Shown: piece by piece, positions 15,989-24,390 of the stretch
Numbering within the stretch: the first letter of the stretch is position 1
Layout of the letters: the number at the start of each line of letters is the position of its first letter
Program-made: the position numbers and the translations under genes
Assembly: GCF_025567265.1 (NCBI RefSeq)
Contig: NZ_JAOQJW010000021.1
Span: 1 to 64,000, forward strand
DNA: 64,000 nucleotides
Reading direction: 5' to 3'
DNA from: Dorea_A amylophila
GTDB lineage: Bacteria; Bacillota; Clostridia; Lachnospirales; Lachnospiraceae
Notes under the pieces: generated by a model
Told to the model about the DNA's origin: nothing
The model's input: the letters and a program-made list of their open reading frames with translations, nothing else
The model's database searches: none

Positions 15989-16064
15989 TTTTTTAAATCA
16001 TTCTTTAAAACAGAATCATTCCGATATATATGCTGAAAGGCTTATATATATTATACTCACCCAC

Positions 16065-16100
16065 GGCAATGAATGAAAAATAGTAGTTCATTGCCATTTT
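16065..16100 (+). terminator. Probable terminator after LysM gene
   Basis: A 9-bp perfect stem (GGCAATGAA 16065-16073 with TTCATTGCC 16087-16095) is followed by ATTTTGTTATT. The U-tract is short but the position is right. Confidence 0.6.
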
Positions 16101-16148
16101 GTTATTGGTACATATCTATACGACAAATACCGATTTTTCCAAAAGATA

Positions 16149-16177
16149 TAGACGGAAATAACGAATTCTGCTATAAT
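16149..16177 (+). promoter_or_regulatory. Candidate promoter of the Xer-type recombinase
   Basis: TAGACG (16149-16154) and TATAAT (16172-16177) with a 17-bp spacer, about 80 bp ahead of the gene. No LexA box is visible here. Confidence 0.55.
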
Positions 16178-16256
16178 TATATTGTTTTATGAGGAATTTT
16201 TATTATTTTATTGATACTTTTATTCCATCATTTCTATTCAGGAGGTTTTCTATTAC

Positions 16257-17357
16257 ATGATTGATTCATCTACCAACCTAACAAACACGGCATCAAACAA
16301 ACCGCATAATTATCATGAACAGAGTCAGATTAATCAGACGTTACGCCTTCGTGAAGTCTTAAAGACTTTGCCGCCTTTTGCGAAGGACTATTTCCGTGCT
16401 ATGGAACCAAAATCATCTGCACGTACCCGCATTAACTACGCTTACGATATCCGTGTGTTTTTCCATTTCCTTATGGAAAATAATCCTGTGTATAAGAATT
16501 ATACGATGGACCGTTTTATGCCCCGGGATCTGGAGAACCTTGAACCTGTAGATATTGAGGAATATCTGGAATACCTGAAAGTATATAAACGCGATGAGGA
16601 CGGTGAATTGATCACCAATGGGGAAAAAGGGCTGGCACGTAAAATGTCTGCTCTTAGAAGTTTTTACGGATATTATTTCAAACATCAGATCATACAGAAG
16701 AATCCGACACTTCTGGTAGATATGCCAAAACTACATGATAAAGCAATTATACGTCTAGATACCGATGAAGTTGCTTTGTTGTTGGATTTTGTGGAATCTG
16801 CAGGCGATCACCTGACCGGACAGGCACTGAATTACTATAAGAAAACGCGGGACCGTGATATTGCTATTCTTACGCTGTTATTAGGAACCGGTATCCGTGT
16901 GTCCGAATGTGTCGGACTGGATCTCAAGGATGTAGATTTTAAGAACAATGGAATTACGGTTACCAGAAAAGGTGGCAATCAGATGGTTGTGTATTTTGGC
17001 GATGAAGTTGCCGGAGCACTTGAAAATTATATAACGGGTGACCGCGAGGCAGCTACTCCCCTCTCCGGCCATGAACAGGCATTGTTCTTATCGACACAGA
17101 GAAAGCGTATGGGTGTCCAGGCAGTTGAAAATATGGTGAAAAAGTATGCCAGACAGGTAACGCCGAATAAGAAGATCACACCGCACAAACTTCGCAGTAC
17201 CTATGGCACATCATTATATAAAGAGACCGGTGATATTTATCTTGTGGCGGATGTTCTGGGACATAAAGATGTAAATACGACGAAAAAGCACTATGCCGCA
17301 ATAGATGACAACCGCCGCCGTAAAGCAGCTTCAGCAGTTAAATTGCGGGAATTGTAA
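16257..17357 (+). CDS. Xer-type tyrosine recombinase
   Basis: A 366-residue tyrosine site-specific recombinase. An N-terminal SAM-like core-binding domain (about 35-145) precedes the catalytic domain with all expected residues: Arg214 (TGIRVSE), Lys238, His310 and Arg313 (PHKLRS), His336 (LGHKDV) and nucleophile Tyr346 (KKHYA). CAGGAGG precedes ATG 16257. It is longer than classical XerC/XerD (about 300) owing to an N-terminal extension of about 30 residues and a small insert near 110-125. No phage genes surround it, so a chromosomal role such as dimer resolution is likelier than an integrase. Confidence 0.88.
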   Translation: MIDSSTNLTNTASNKPHNYHEQSQINQTLRLREVLKTLPPFAKDYFRAMEPKSSARTRINYAYDIRVFFHFLMENNPVYKNYTMDRFMPRDLENLEPVDIEEYLEYLKVYKRDEDGELITNGEKGLARKMSALRSFYGYYFKHQIIQKNPTLLVDMPKLHDKAIIRLDTDEVALLLDFVESAGDHLTGQALNYYKKTRDRDIAILTLLLGTGIRVSECVGLDLKDVDFKNNGITVTRKGGNQMVVYFGDEVAGALENYITGDREAATPLSGHEQALFLSTQRKRMGVQAVENMVKKYARQVTPNKKITPHKLRSTYGTSLYKETGDIYLVADVLGHKDVNTTKKHYAAIDDNRRRKAASAVKLREL

Positions 17358-17394
17358 GATATACAGAATCGAACATTTTCATGCCGTAACATGC

Positions 17395-17447
17395 AAAAAA
17401 TCTCTGACATAAAATATACAATTTATATTTATACGTCAGAGATTTTT
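17395..17447. terminator. Bidirectional terminator
   Basis: AAAAAATCTCTGAC (17395-17408) pairs with GTCAGAGATTTTT (17435-17447). The flanking A and T runs allow use by the recombinase gene (plus) and the kinase-like gene (minus). Confidence 0.85.
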
Positions 17448-17450
17448 GAT

Positions 17451-18095
17451 TTACAATTTTCTGTCTGTAACAGTTTCTTTTAATGCTACTAACTGTTCGA
17501 TTGCCTTTGCTGTCCCGTCAATTCCAAGAAGAGAACTGTCAAGGCAGATATTATAGCTTTCGGCAGCACCCCATTTTTTATTGCTGTAATAGTTATAATA
17601 GCTGGAACGTCTCTTATCAGTCTTTTTAATCAGATCTTTGGCTTTTGCATCTGTCAGATCATAGATCCGTGCGATTCTGCGGACTCTTGCGTCCATGTCG
17701 GCATGAATGAATACACTTAAGACATTATTAAATTCTTCCAGTGCATAGTCGGCACAACGTCCAACAAGAATACAAGGACCTTCCGATGCGATCTTGCGGA
17801 TGGTATCAAATTGTGCGAGAAAAATTTTATGATTGATCGGCATGTCTGTATAACTGGATGAAGGATATCCGAATGAGTAGGAATCCATAACCAGAGAATA
17901 CAGAAAACTGTTCGTAGGTTTTTCATCGTGTGTTTCAAAAAGTTCTTCGCAGATACCACTTTCCTTTGCTGCGCGTTCCAACATTTCTCTGTCGTATAAT
18001 TTGATTCCGAGATCTTCAGCAACTTTATATCCGATCTGGCGTCCGGCACTACCATATTCACGGCCGATCGTAATGATTGTATTTGTCTTTGCCAT
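17451..18095 (-). CDS. Cytidylate kinase-like family protein
   Basis: A 214-residue P-loop-like protein of the Cytidylate_kin2 (AAA_26) type. The N-terminus IITIGREYGSAGRQIG is the typical modified nucleotide-binding loop, followed by a LYDREML segment and a late Arg-rich RRIARIYDL lid-like region and DKRRSSYYNYYS. It is not the canonical cmk: the loop differs and rpsA is not adjacent. ATG 18095 is preferred to 18116, as TAGGAG lies 10 nt upstream. It has its own promoter. Its substrate is unknown to me. Confidence 0.82.
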   Translation of the reverse strand: MAKTNTIITIGREYGSAGRQIGYKVAEDLGIKLYDREMLERAAKESGICEELFETHDEKPTNSFLYSLVMDSYSFGYPSSSYTDMPINHKIFLAQFDTIRKIASEGPCILVGRCADYALEEFNNVLSVFIHADMDARVRRIARIYDLTDAKAKDLIKKTDKRRSSYYNYYSNKKWGAAESYNICLDSSLLGIDGTAKAIEQLVALKETVTDRKL

Positions 18096-18132
18096 ATATA
18101 CCACGCTCCTATACATAAATTAATATAAACAT

Positions 18133-18161
18133 ATTATACAGCAAACTCGGAGAAATGTATA
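18133..18161 (-). promoter_or_regulatory. Promoter of the kinase-like gene
   Basis: On the minus strand TATACA (18156-18161) and TATAAT (18133-18138) are 17 bp apart, about 38 bp ahead of the ATG. Confidence 0.6.
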
Positions 18162-18176
18162 GAATTTTCACATAAT

Positions 18177-19097
18177 TTACCTGCAAATATTCCTTAGTCT
18201 GTCTAATAGTTCGATAAAATATTCCGGAAGGGGTGCGTTGACTTCCAGGTATTCCCCGGTAGATGGGTGTATGATACCAAGAGTGCGTGCATGTAAAGTC
18301 TGTCCCTGCAATCCTTTAAAAGGACACTTTTTCGGCCCATAAACTTCGTCACCGACCAGAGGATGACCGATGCTCGCCATATGGACACGGATCTGATGGG
18401 TTCGTCCGGTTTCAAGCTCACATTGGATATAGGTATAATCTCCGAAACGTTCCAGAACTTTGTAGTGGGTAATGGCCTCCCGTCCGTTTTTACAGTGAGT
18501 ACTCATTTTCTTGCGGTCTGTCGGATGACGTCCGACCGGTGCATTAACCGTACCGGAATCTTCTTTGATATTACCATGTACGATTGCAACATAGATACGA
18601 CGGATAGAGTGTACCTTTAATTGTTCGGAAAGGCTCTGATGAGCTTTATCGTTCTTGCAGATGACCAGTGAACCCGTGGTGTCCATATCAATGCGGTGAA
18701 CAATTCCGGGACGCATACAGCCGTTGATACCGGACAGTTCATTTCCGCAGTGATACATCAGTGCATTGACCAGTGTTCCGCTGTAATGTCCTGGAGCAGG
18801 GTGAACAACCATCTGTTTCGGTTTATTGATCATAATAATATCCTGATCCTCATATAAGATATCCAGTGGAATGTTCTCAGGCACGATATCAGGCTCTTTT
18901 GCTTCTGGAAGGGTAACTTCTACCCTGTCATCAAAAGAAAGCCTGTAATTGGATTTTACAGGCTTCTGGTTTACTTTTACATATCCATCTTTGATGATTT
19001 TCTGAATATAAGATCTTGATCTGTCTTCGAACTGTTCGGAAAGATAGAGGTCAATCCGCTGGCCTTCGGCATTAAGATCGATGGAAAATTCTTTCAA
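18177..19097 (-). CDS. RluA-family 23S rRNA pseudouridine synthase
   Basis: A 306-residue protein with an N-terminal S4 domain (about 14-75) and a RluA/RluD catalytic domain. The catalytic Asp lies in HRIDMDTTGSLV (about residues 132-143), and GRTHQIRVHMASIGHPLVGDEVYG is conserved later in the domain (split here only by description). TTG 19097 is the start, supported by GGAGGAAG 5-12 nt upstream, within the lspA 3' end; the overlap is 26 bp. lspA followed by this synthase (ylyB in Bacillus) is a conserved pair. Confidence 0.93.
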   Translation of the reverse strand: MKEFSIDLNAEGQRIDLYLSEQFEDRSRSYIQKIIKDGYVKVNQKPVKSNYRLSFDDRVEVTLPEAKEPDIVPENIPLDILYEDQDIIMINKPKQMVVHPAPGHYSGTLVNALMYHCGNELSGINGCMRPGIVHRIDMDTTGSLVICKNDKAHQSLSEQLKVHSIRRIYVAIVHGNIKEDSGTVNAPVGRHPTDRKKMSTHCKNGREAITHYKVLERFGDYTYIQCELETGRTHQIRVHMASIGHPLVGDEVYGPKKCPFKGLQGQTLHARTLGIIHPSTGEYLEVNAPLPEYFIELLDRLRNICR

Positions 19098-19584
19098 GGT
19101 CTTCCTCCTTATAGTAAACGAGTATTAATATAACTAACAGGAATGCTGCAACGGTAACATAGATATCTGCAACATTAAAAATCGGAAAGTCGATCAGTTT
19201 GAAATAAAAGAAATCGACTACATAATTCAGGCGGATACGGTCAATACAGTTACCGAAAGCTCCGCCAACGATCAATACCGCACAGATACGAAGCGGCAGA
19301 TATTTTTTTTCCATAGGTACTTTGCTGTAGAACCAGATCACAGCTGCGGTAATCAGGAGTGCACTGATGTAAAAGAAAACTCTCTGGTTTTGCAGTATAC
19401 CGAATGCAGCTCCTCTGTTTTCGAGATATTCTAATTGGAATATATTTCTGATCAGCACATAAGCCGGCCGGTCTTTTAAGTGTCCGACAACAAGATATTT
19501 TGTAAACTGGTCTATGCATACCAGTACAACAACACTGATCAGTGCTGTGATATAATGTGTGATACGTTTTGTATTTGTATTCAT
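19072..19584 (-). CDS. lspA: Signal peptidase II
   Basis: A 170-residue, four-helix membrane aspartyl protease that cleaves lipoprotein signal peptides. Family blocks ENRGAAFGIL, GNCIDRIRLNYVVDF and FNVADIYV contain the two catalytic Asp residues. The start has AAGGAG. It serves lipoproteins such as the two encoded in this window. It is upstream of the pseudouridine synthase and downstream of ylmH. Confidence 0.97.
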   Translation of the reverse strand: MNTNTKRITHYITALISVVVLVCIDQFTKYLVVGHLKDRPAYVLIRNIFQLEYLENRGAAFGILQNQRVFFYISALLITAAVIWFYSKVPMEKKYLPLRICAVLIVGGAFGNCIDRIRLNYVVDFFYFKLIDFPIFNVADIYVTVAAFLLVILILVYYKEEDLERIFHRS

Positions 19585-19643
19585 GATACTCCTTGCCGAT
19601 CATACTATGAATCTATGACTTTTTTGAATTCATAGTACAAAAA

Positions 19644-20399
19644 CTATATATATTTGCGTACAGAAATCATATAACGTCCTTTTTTTGTCTCAGACAGGAT
19701 CCCATTATAGGCAATACGACCCATTTTACGAACGGAAATTATATCATTCTCTTTTAACCGGTATCCGTTACTGGTAATCAGTTTTCCATTCACAAACACT
19801 TTTCCGGCTTCAATCTGAGACGTGATCTTACTTCTGGAAAGAGGATATGCCAAAGCGAGAACACTATCGAGACGGACGGATGATACGGTTCCTTTTAATT
19901 CTTCGTATCTCGGTTCATAATCAACCTGAACACCGGTACCGATCGTTGCTTTTACATGAGTATGTCTGATCTGAGTCAGATTATCGGTGACATATTCTGC
20001 CATTTCTTCTTTGACAAATATCAGCGCTTTATGATCTTCTGCAATAATATCTCCGATCTTACAACGTTCAATACCAAGATTCATCAGTGCACCAAGATAA
20101 TCGCGGTGAGTAAGATCTTCGGAAAACTTCTTATTCAGCGGGCTGACTTCTATTGTCTGAATCGGATATTCATACTCATAATAAAGAGCATCAGGTAGAA
20201 ATACAGCCATCTGACGCTCTGATAAGTCATATCCACCATACGTCTTATACTGGGATAAGAACATGTCTTTCGGTGTCGTATGAAGAATATTCAATTCATT
20301 CAAATTAAGAAAGTCAGAAAATACAACAATTCCTCTGTTATATGCAAGTCTGGAAAGTTCAACCAGACGTTTCTGTAACATACTTTCTTCTTTGTTCAT
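19644..20399 (-). CDS. ylmH: YlmH, S4-domain RNA-binding protein
   Basis: A 251-residue YlmH homologue. The C-terminal S4 domain (about 180-235) contains SRSKITSQIEAGKVFVNGK. In Bacillus the family binds obstructed large subunits and takes part in ribosome-associated quality control. The gene starts 2 bp after the sepF stop with a poor ribosome site, suggesting re-initiation; ATG 20381 is an alternative with GAAGAAAG upstream. It lies in the sepF cluster as in Bacillus. Confidence 0.93.
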   Translation of the reverse strand: MNKEESMLQKRLVELSRLAYNRGIVVFSDFLNLNELNILHTTPKDMFLSQYKTYGGYDLSERQMAVFLPDALYYEYEYPIQTIEVSPLNKKFSEDLTHRDYLGALMNLGIERCKIGDIIAEDHKALIFVKEEMAEYVTDNLTQIRHTHVKATIGTGVQVDYEPRYEELKGTVSSVRLDSVLALAYPLSRSKITSQIEAGKVFVNGKLITSNGYRLKENDIISVRKMGRIAYNGILSETKKGRYMISVRKYI

Positions 20400-20401
20400 A
20401 A

Positions 20402-20962
20402 TTAAAATCTTGTCCTCATAGATGAAGAATCCAAAGAAGTGTTCAACAGATCCTGAAGATCTCCCGAAATATCTACATTTGTAGGTGTTACCAGGAATAT
20501 GTAATTCGAAATCTTCTGCAGGTTACCACTGATTGCAAATGTAGCACCTGAAGTAAAATCAATAATACGCTGTGCAATCTCAAGATCCAGTCCCTCCAGA
20601 TTAAGGATCACTGTGCGTCCGCTTAACAGAGTCTCTGTGATCTCTCTGGAATCTTCAACAGAAGTTGGTTTAATTACACATACTTCCATATTTACACTGC
20701 TTCTTCTTGCAGGCTGACGCATAGGTGTTACTTTATTATTAGAGAATGAAGATTTCTGCTTTACAGGTGCTGTATATTCCTCCTCGTCATTCTCATCAAA
20801 ATCTTTATCATTGTCTTTTGTGCTTTTATGAAAGAGGCTTCTCTTGGGCTTTTCTTCATAATCATCATCATATTCGTCATCGTCGAAGAATTCATCATCA
20901 TCGTATTCATCGTCTCCGTCGTCTAACTTCATGATACTTAAGAACTTATCTAATACTCCCAT
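20402..20962 (-). CDS. sepF: Cell division protein SepF
   Basis: A 186-residue FtsZ-bundling, membrane-anchoring division protein. An amphipathic N-terminal helix (MGVLDKFLSIMKL) binds membrane; residues about 14-80 are a very acidic, Asp/Glu/Tyr-rich linker; the C-terminal SepF domain (about 95-175) holds VILNLEGLD and RIIDFTSGA. ATG 20962 with AGGAG is used; the longer frame lacks the anchor at its N-terminus. The linker is longer and more acidic than in Bacillus SepF (about 150 residues in total). Confidence 0.96.
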   Translation of the reverse strand: MGVLDKFLSIMKLDDGDDEYDDDEFFDDDEYDDDYEEKPKRSLFHKSTKDNDKDFDENDEEEYTAPVKQKSSFSNNKVTPMRQPARRSSVNMEVCVIKPTSVEDSREITETLLSGRTVILNLEGLDLEIAQRIIDFTSGATFAISGNLQKISNYIFLVTPTNVDISGDLQDLLNTSLDSSSMRTRF

Positions 20963-20987
20963 TTTTAATAAATCTCCTATCTTCCGT

Positions 20988-21686
20988 TTATACTTGATGA
21001 GTATAGTCTCGTGCTCCGAAGATTCCGGTACCAACACGGACCATGGTAGCTCCTTCTTCTATGGCTACCTGATAGTCATTTGTCATACCCATAGAAAGAA
21101 TACTCATAGTAATATTATCAATGTTTTTCTTTGCGATGTCAACAGATAATTTGCGTAAATTGGCAAAAACAGAGCGATTATCCTCAGGATTTTCTACAAA
21201 TGGAGCAATTGTCATAAGACCTTTTACACGGATATGTGAAAATTTTGATATCTGCTCTACGAATGCAGGAACTTCTTCCGGCATAAGTCCGAACTTACTT
21301 TCTTCTTTCGCAACATTCACTTCGATCAGTATATTGGCTGTAACGTTATGTTTTTCTGCTTCTTTATCAATTGTTTCAGCTAATCGGACAGAATCCACAG
21401 AATGAATAAGATCTACTTTATCAATAATATATTTGACCTTATTACGCTGCATATGACCGATCATATGCCAGTGGATATCTTTTGGCAGAACTTCATATTT
21501 GGAAGCGAGTTCCTGTGCTTTGTTCTCTCCATTGATACGAACACCCAGATCATATGCTTCCTGCAGCATCTCTACAGGTTTTGTTTTGCTTACTGCGATC
21601 AACGTAACCTCTTCTCTCTTACGGCCGGCGCGGTCGCATGCAGCCTGGATATTTTCTTCTACTTTTGCAAGATTTTCTTTTAACAT
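20988..21686 (-). CDS. YggS-family PLP homeostasis protein
   Basis: A 232-residue fold-type III PLP-binding protein. The PLP Lys is in LIAVSKTKP (about residue 36), with GENKAQE, WHMIGHMQRNK and the later LSMGMTNDY phosphate-binding segment. It buffers free PLP and has no known enzyme reaction. ATG 21686 is preferred over 21740, because AAAGGAG precedes it. It lies 25 bp before sepF; yggS-sepF-ylmH is the conserved ylm order. Confidence 0.95.
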   Translation of the reverse strand: MLKENLAKVEENIQAACDRAGRKREEVTLIAVSKTKPVEMLQEAYDLGVRINGENKAQELASKYEVLPKDIHWHMIGHMQRNKVKYIIDKVDLIHSVDSVRLAETIDKEAEKHNVTANILIEVNVAKEESKFGLMPEEVPAFVEQISKFSHIRVKGLMTIAPFVENPEDNRSVFANLRKLSVDIAKKNIDNITMSILSMGMTNDYQVAIEEGATMVRVGTGIFGARDYTHQV

Positions 21687-21717
21687 AATTTCTAGCTCCT
21701 TTTCTCTTAATATCAAA

Positions 21718-23094
21718 TTAAGAAATGACATCACCCTCATGTACGTCTTTTCCTGTCAGTGCAATGTGGTCATAATTGGACAGACCATAATCATTTCCAC
21801 TTTGTACAATATAGTAATCATCGCTTTCGCATAAAATCTGTACCTGACGGAATACCGCATACCCCCGGTTGATATTATAAACTCCCTTTAATTGCTTTGT
21901 TTCTGATAATTGATAAGTATCTGAAGAGCCTGCTTTTTTTAAGGTTGTATTTTTTTCAAAATCATCCGGATCAACATAGACAGAACCGGTCTGTGTATCG
22001 CGGTAATAGATATCAACAGCCTGAAATTCTGCATTCTCTTTCCCGGTATCGATCAATACACCGGTACTGTTACTATTTCCGCCCTGGGTAAGATAATCTT
22101 CCGGAATTACATAGAAGTCCTTCTTTGTAATCGCTGATTTCGGTATTTTAAGTCCGGACTGATCTTCGAGTATCAGTTCTACGTCAACAAAACGATCCTG
22201 GGCATAGCGTACCATCGAAGAATCAAATGCAAGATATCCGAGATAAGACCCTTTTACTTTTTTCATGGAAAATGCAGCGGTCATAGTTTCATTATCTTTT
22301 GGAAAACGTACATGGACACTAGAAGAATCTTTCAACTCTTTTGCACACTCTTTGGTTAAAGGAATAACCAAAGTCCAGTCATCATCTTTGATTAATTTGT
22401 ATACCGGGGTGCCGGATTTAATCCGGGTATTGTTCTTCTGCTCTTTTTTACGATAGCCTTCTTTGCTTAACATATCAGGGGTTACATCATCCGCAGTAGT
22501 TTTTTCGAATCCGTCCACATAATAACATATGATACCGTCAGAATCCGCAGAAAACACATGAAGTCCGTCGGTATCTGTATCGGTCAGAGCAGCAAGCTGA
22601 GTCTGACGGTTCTGATTTGATTTTCCATCCAGCACACTTGAGATATTACTTTTTAATGTATATACATCTCCGAAACTTTCATCAGAATAATTTTCGCAGA
22701 AAGTCTGGGTCTTCTGACGTATATTGTTCTGCTCAACGGAGGTTAATTTCTGACTTTTTCCTGATTTTGATTCAAACTGTAACTTGTGGTCAGAAAGAGA
22801 ATAAATCTGTGTTTTAGCACCGACTTTACTACCGGCTGAAACAAAGTAATTAACGTATCCATTGTCTTCGGAGCGGATTACTGTTTCATTACGGATGGCA
22901 AGACCGGTATAGGAATTGTCTTTGAGAATGGATCCTTCCCGAACCTCATAAACAGAAATATGTTTTTCTGTCAGATACATTAATACAGTTACAACAAGAT
23001 AAATAAATATAACACCAAAAATGATGATCCCAATATTTAAATGTTTTTTCTTCTGATATACTTTTATATTTGATGATTGCGTGTTTCCAGCCAA
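21718..23094 (-). CDS. HlyD-like membrane-anchored protein in the division cluster
   Basis: A 458-residue protein with a basic cytoplasmic N-terminus, one membrane segment (about 20-41) and a large extracytoplasmic part resembling HlyD/efflux adaptor proteins: a biotinyl-lipoyl-like hairpin region around residues 70-105, a Ser/Gln-rich middle with coiled-coil potential, and beta-rich C-terminal regions. TTG 23094 is the start, with AGGAGG eight bases upstream. No ABC or RND transporter is adjacent; instead it lies between a radical-SAM gene and yggS-sepF. A structural role in the envelope is possible. The family match is by overall pattern, so the function is open. Confidence 0.8.
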   Translation of the reverse strand: MAGNTQSSNIKVYQKKKHLNIGIIIFGVIFIYLVVTVLMYLTEKHISVYEVREGSILKDNSYTGLAIRNETVIRSEDNGYVNYFVSAGSKVGAKTQIYSLSDHKLQFESKSGKSQKLTSVEQNNIRQKTQTFCENYSDESFGDVYTLKSNISSVLDGKSNQNRQTQLAALTDTDTDGLHVFSADSDGIICYYVDGFEKTTADDVTPDMLSKEGYRKKEQKNNTRIKSGTPVYKLIKDDDWTLVIPLTKECAKELKDSSSVHVRFPKDNETMTAAFSMKKVKGSYLGYLAFDSSMVRYAQDRFVDVELILEDQSGLKIPKSAITKKDFYVIPEDYLTQGGNSNSTGVLIDTGKENAEFQAVDIYYRDTQTGSVYVDPDDFEKNTTLKKAGSSDTYQLSETKQLKGVYNINRGYAVFRQVQILCESDDYYIVQSGNDYGLSNYDHIALTGKDVHEGDVIS

Positions 23095-23112
23095 ATTTCC
23101 GGCCTCCTATCT

Positions 23113-24063
23113 TTATTGCTTTAACATACGTAACGCTGATCCATTTAAATAGTGAAATGCCTTTCCCTGATAACTTTGCCTTTCTGTCATGATTTCAAAT
23201 AGTTCATCTCTTAACTTCCACCAGCTGGTGTCCCAGTTACAGAATACAGCATCCTTTTCCGGAATACGGCTGAACAGGCGCTCAATTGCAATATCCGGTC
23301 TCAGATATTCCAGAAACAGGATGAGGCGGTTCAGGTACTCTTCTTTTTTACATAGAGATATTGTACCATTTTCATACGCTTCGCACAACTTTGTATTCTT
23401 AGCAATATAAAGAGAATGTGCCTTTACGATCTGTACCGGAAGTGCAGATAATATTTTTGCCGTTTCAATGCTGTCATCCAGATCATCTCCCGGAAGATTC
23501 AGGATTACATGGGTACAGATATCGAAAGAATATTTGTTGATATGCAGGACCGCATCGATAAATTCCGCAAGAGAATGACCTCTTGATATTTGTTTTAAGG
23601 TATGATAATTCACTGTTTGAAGTCCGAGTTCGACCGTAATCTGGATTCCGGTTTTTTCCCGGACTGTATGTAATACATCCAGGTAGTCATCCCGTATACA
23701 ATCCGGACGTGTAGAGACGGCAATTTCAACAATATCAGGAACGCGGGATGCTTCCTCGATATATGAACGGAATATTTCAAGCGGTAAAAATGTATTCGTA
23801 AAGTTCTGAAAATACGCAATAAACTTATGCGCATGATAACGTTTTTCAATGTAGTCGCGAGTCCTAAGAAGCTGTTCTGTGACAGATACGGCAGAGTCCA
23901 TTGCTTCAAATCCGGTTCCCTTTTCTGCACAGAACGAACAGCCGTTTCCGTTAATTCTATTTGGACAGCTGACCGGGAGGTTTACCGGAAGTTTATATAC
24001 TTTTTCTCCATATCTTTCTTTGAGATATTGTGAATATGGATAATATTTTTCACTTTTATCCAT
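23113..24063 (-). CDS. TIGR01212-family radical SAM protein (YtqA-like)
   Basis: A 316-residue radical SAM protein of the YtqA/YhcC group, elongator-like in fold. The cluster motif is CPNRINGNGCSFC (about residues 31-43), a wider spacing than CxxxCxxC, as known for this family. Later segments VELGLQTVNYHTL and VILNLPGDD match the barrel. ATG 24063 has GGAAAGGA upstream. The substrate is not established. It is the promoter-proximal gene of the minus-strand division run. Confidence 0.9.
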   Translation of the reverse strand: MDKSEKYYPYSQYLKERYGEKVYKLPVNLPVSCPNRINGNGCSFCAEKGTGFEAMDSAVSVTEQLLRTRDYIEKRYHAHKFIAYFQNFTNTFLPLEIFRSYIEEASRVPDIVEIAVSTRPDCIRDDYLDVLHTVREKTGIQITVELGLQTVNYHTLKQISRGHSLAEFIDAVLHINKYSFDICTHVILNLPGDDLDDSIETAKILSALPVQIVKAHSLYIAKNTKLCEAYENGTISLCKKEEYLNRLILFLEYLRPDIAIERLFSRIPEKDAVFCNWDTSWWKLRDELFEIMTERQSYQGKAFHYLNGSALRMLKQ

Positions 24064-24143
24064 GATAAAAATCCTTTCCGCAATGTATAATCCCACTTTT
24101 TCCGGCAATACTATTATCATTCGATAAAAGGAGGATTACTCAG

Positions 24144-24344
24144 ATGAAATGGTTTGATAACACTGCATTGACGCTTGTGATCATCGGTGCACTTAACTGG
24201 CTTCTGGTTGGTATATTTAAACTGGACATCGTAGCCGTAATCTTTGGAAATCTCACATGGATTTCCAGAATTATTTATACCATTATCGGTCTATGTGGAC
24301 TTTATCTCATCAGCCTTTATGGAAGAATCGGAAGTTCATCCTAA
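24144..24344 (+). CDS. DUF378 small membrane protein
   Basis: A 66-residue protein with two membrane helices. The ALTLVIIGALNWLLVGIF segment is the DUF378 signature, followed by a second helix ending in YGR. AAAGGAGG is ideal. It is monocistronic, divergent from the radical-SAM gene and closed by a bidirectional terminator. No function is known. Confidence 0.92.
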   Translation: MKWFDNTALTLVIIGALNWLLVGIFKLDIVAVIFGNLTWISRIIYTIIGLCGLYLISLYGRIGSSS

Positions 24345-24385
24345 AAAAGGGGTATCCGTATTATGGATGCCCCTTCTATATTTTT
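24343..24385. terminator. Bidirectional terminator
   Basis: A 10-bp stem (24348-24357 with 24365-24374, one G-U) is flanked by A6 and by a T-rich tail. On the minus strand T6 follows directly. It ends the carboxypeptidase transcript and, on the plus strand, the DUF378 gene. Confidence 0.88.
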
Positions 24386-24390
24386 ACATA

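Noticed and set aside
16020..16060. Chromosomal dif site near the Xer gene
   Set aside because: TA-rich sequence shares only the central AT run with known dif sites; arms do not match.
20963..21037. Longer SepF start
   Set aside because: It hides the amphipathic N-terminal helix and lies upstream of the AGGAG site used for ATG 20962.
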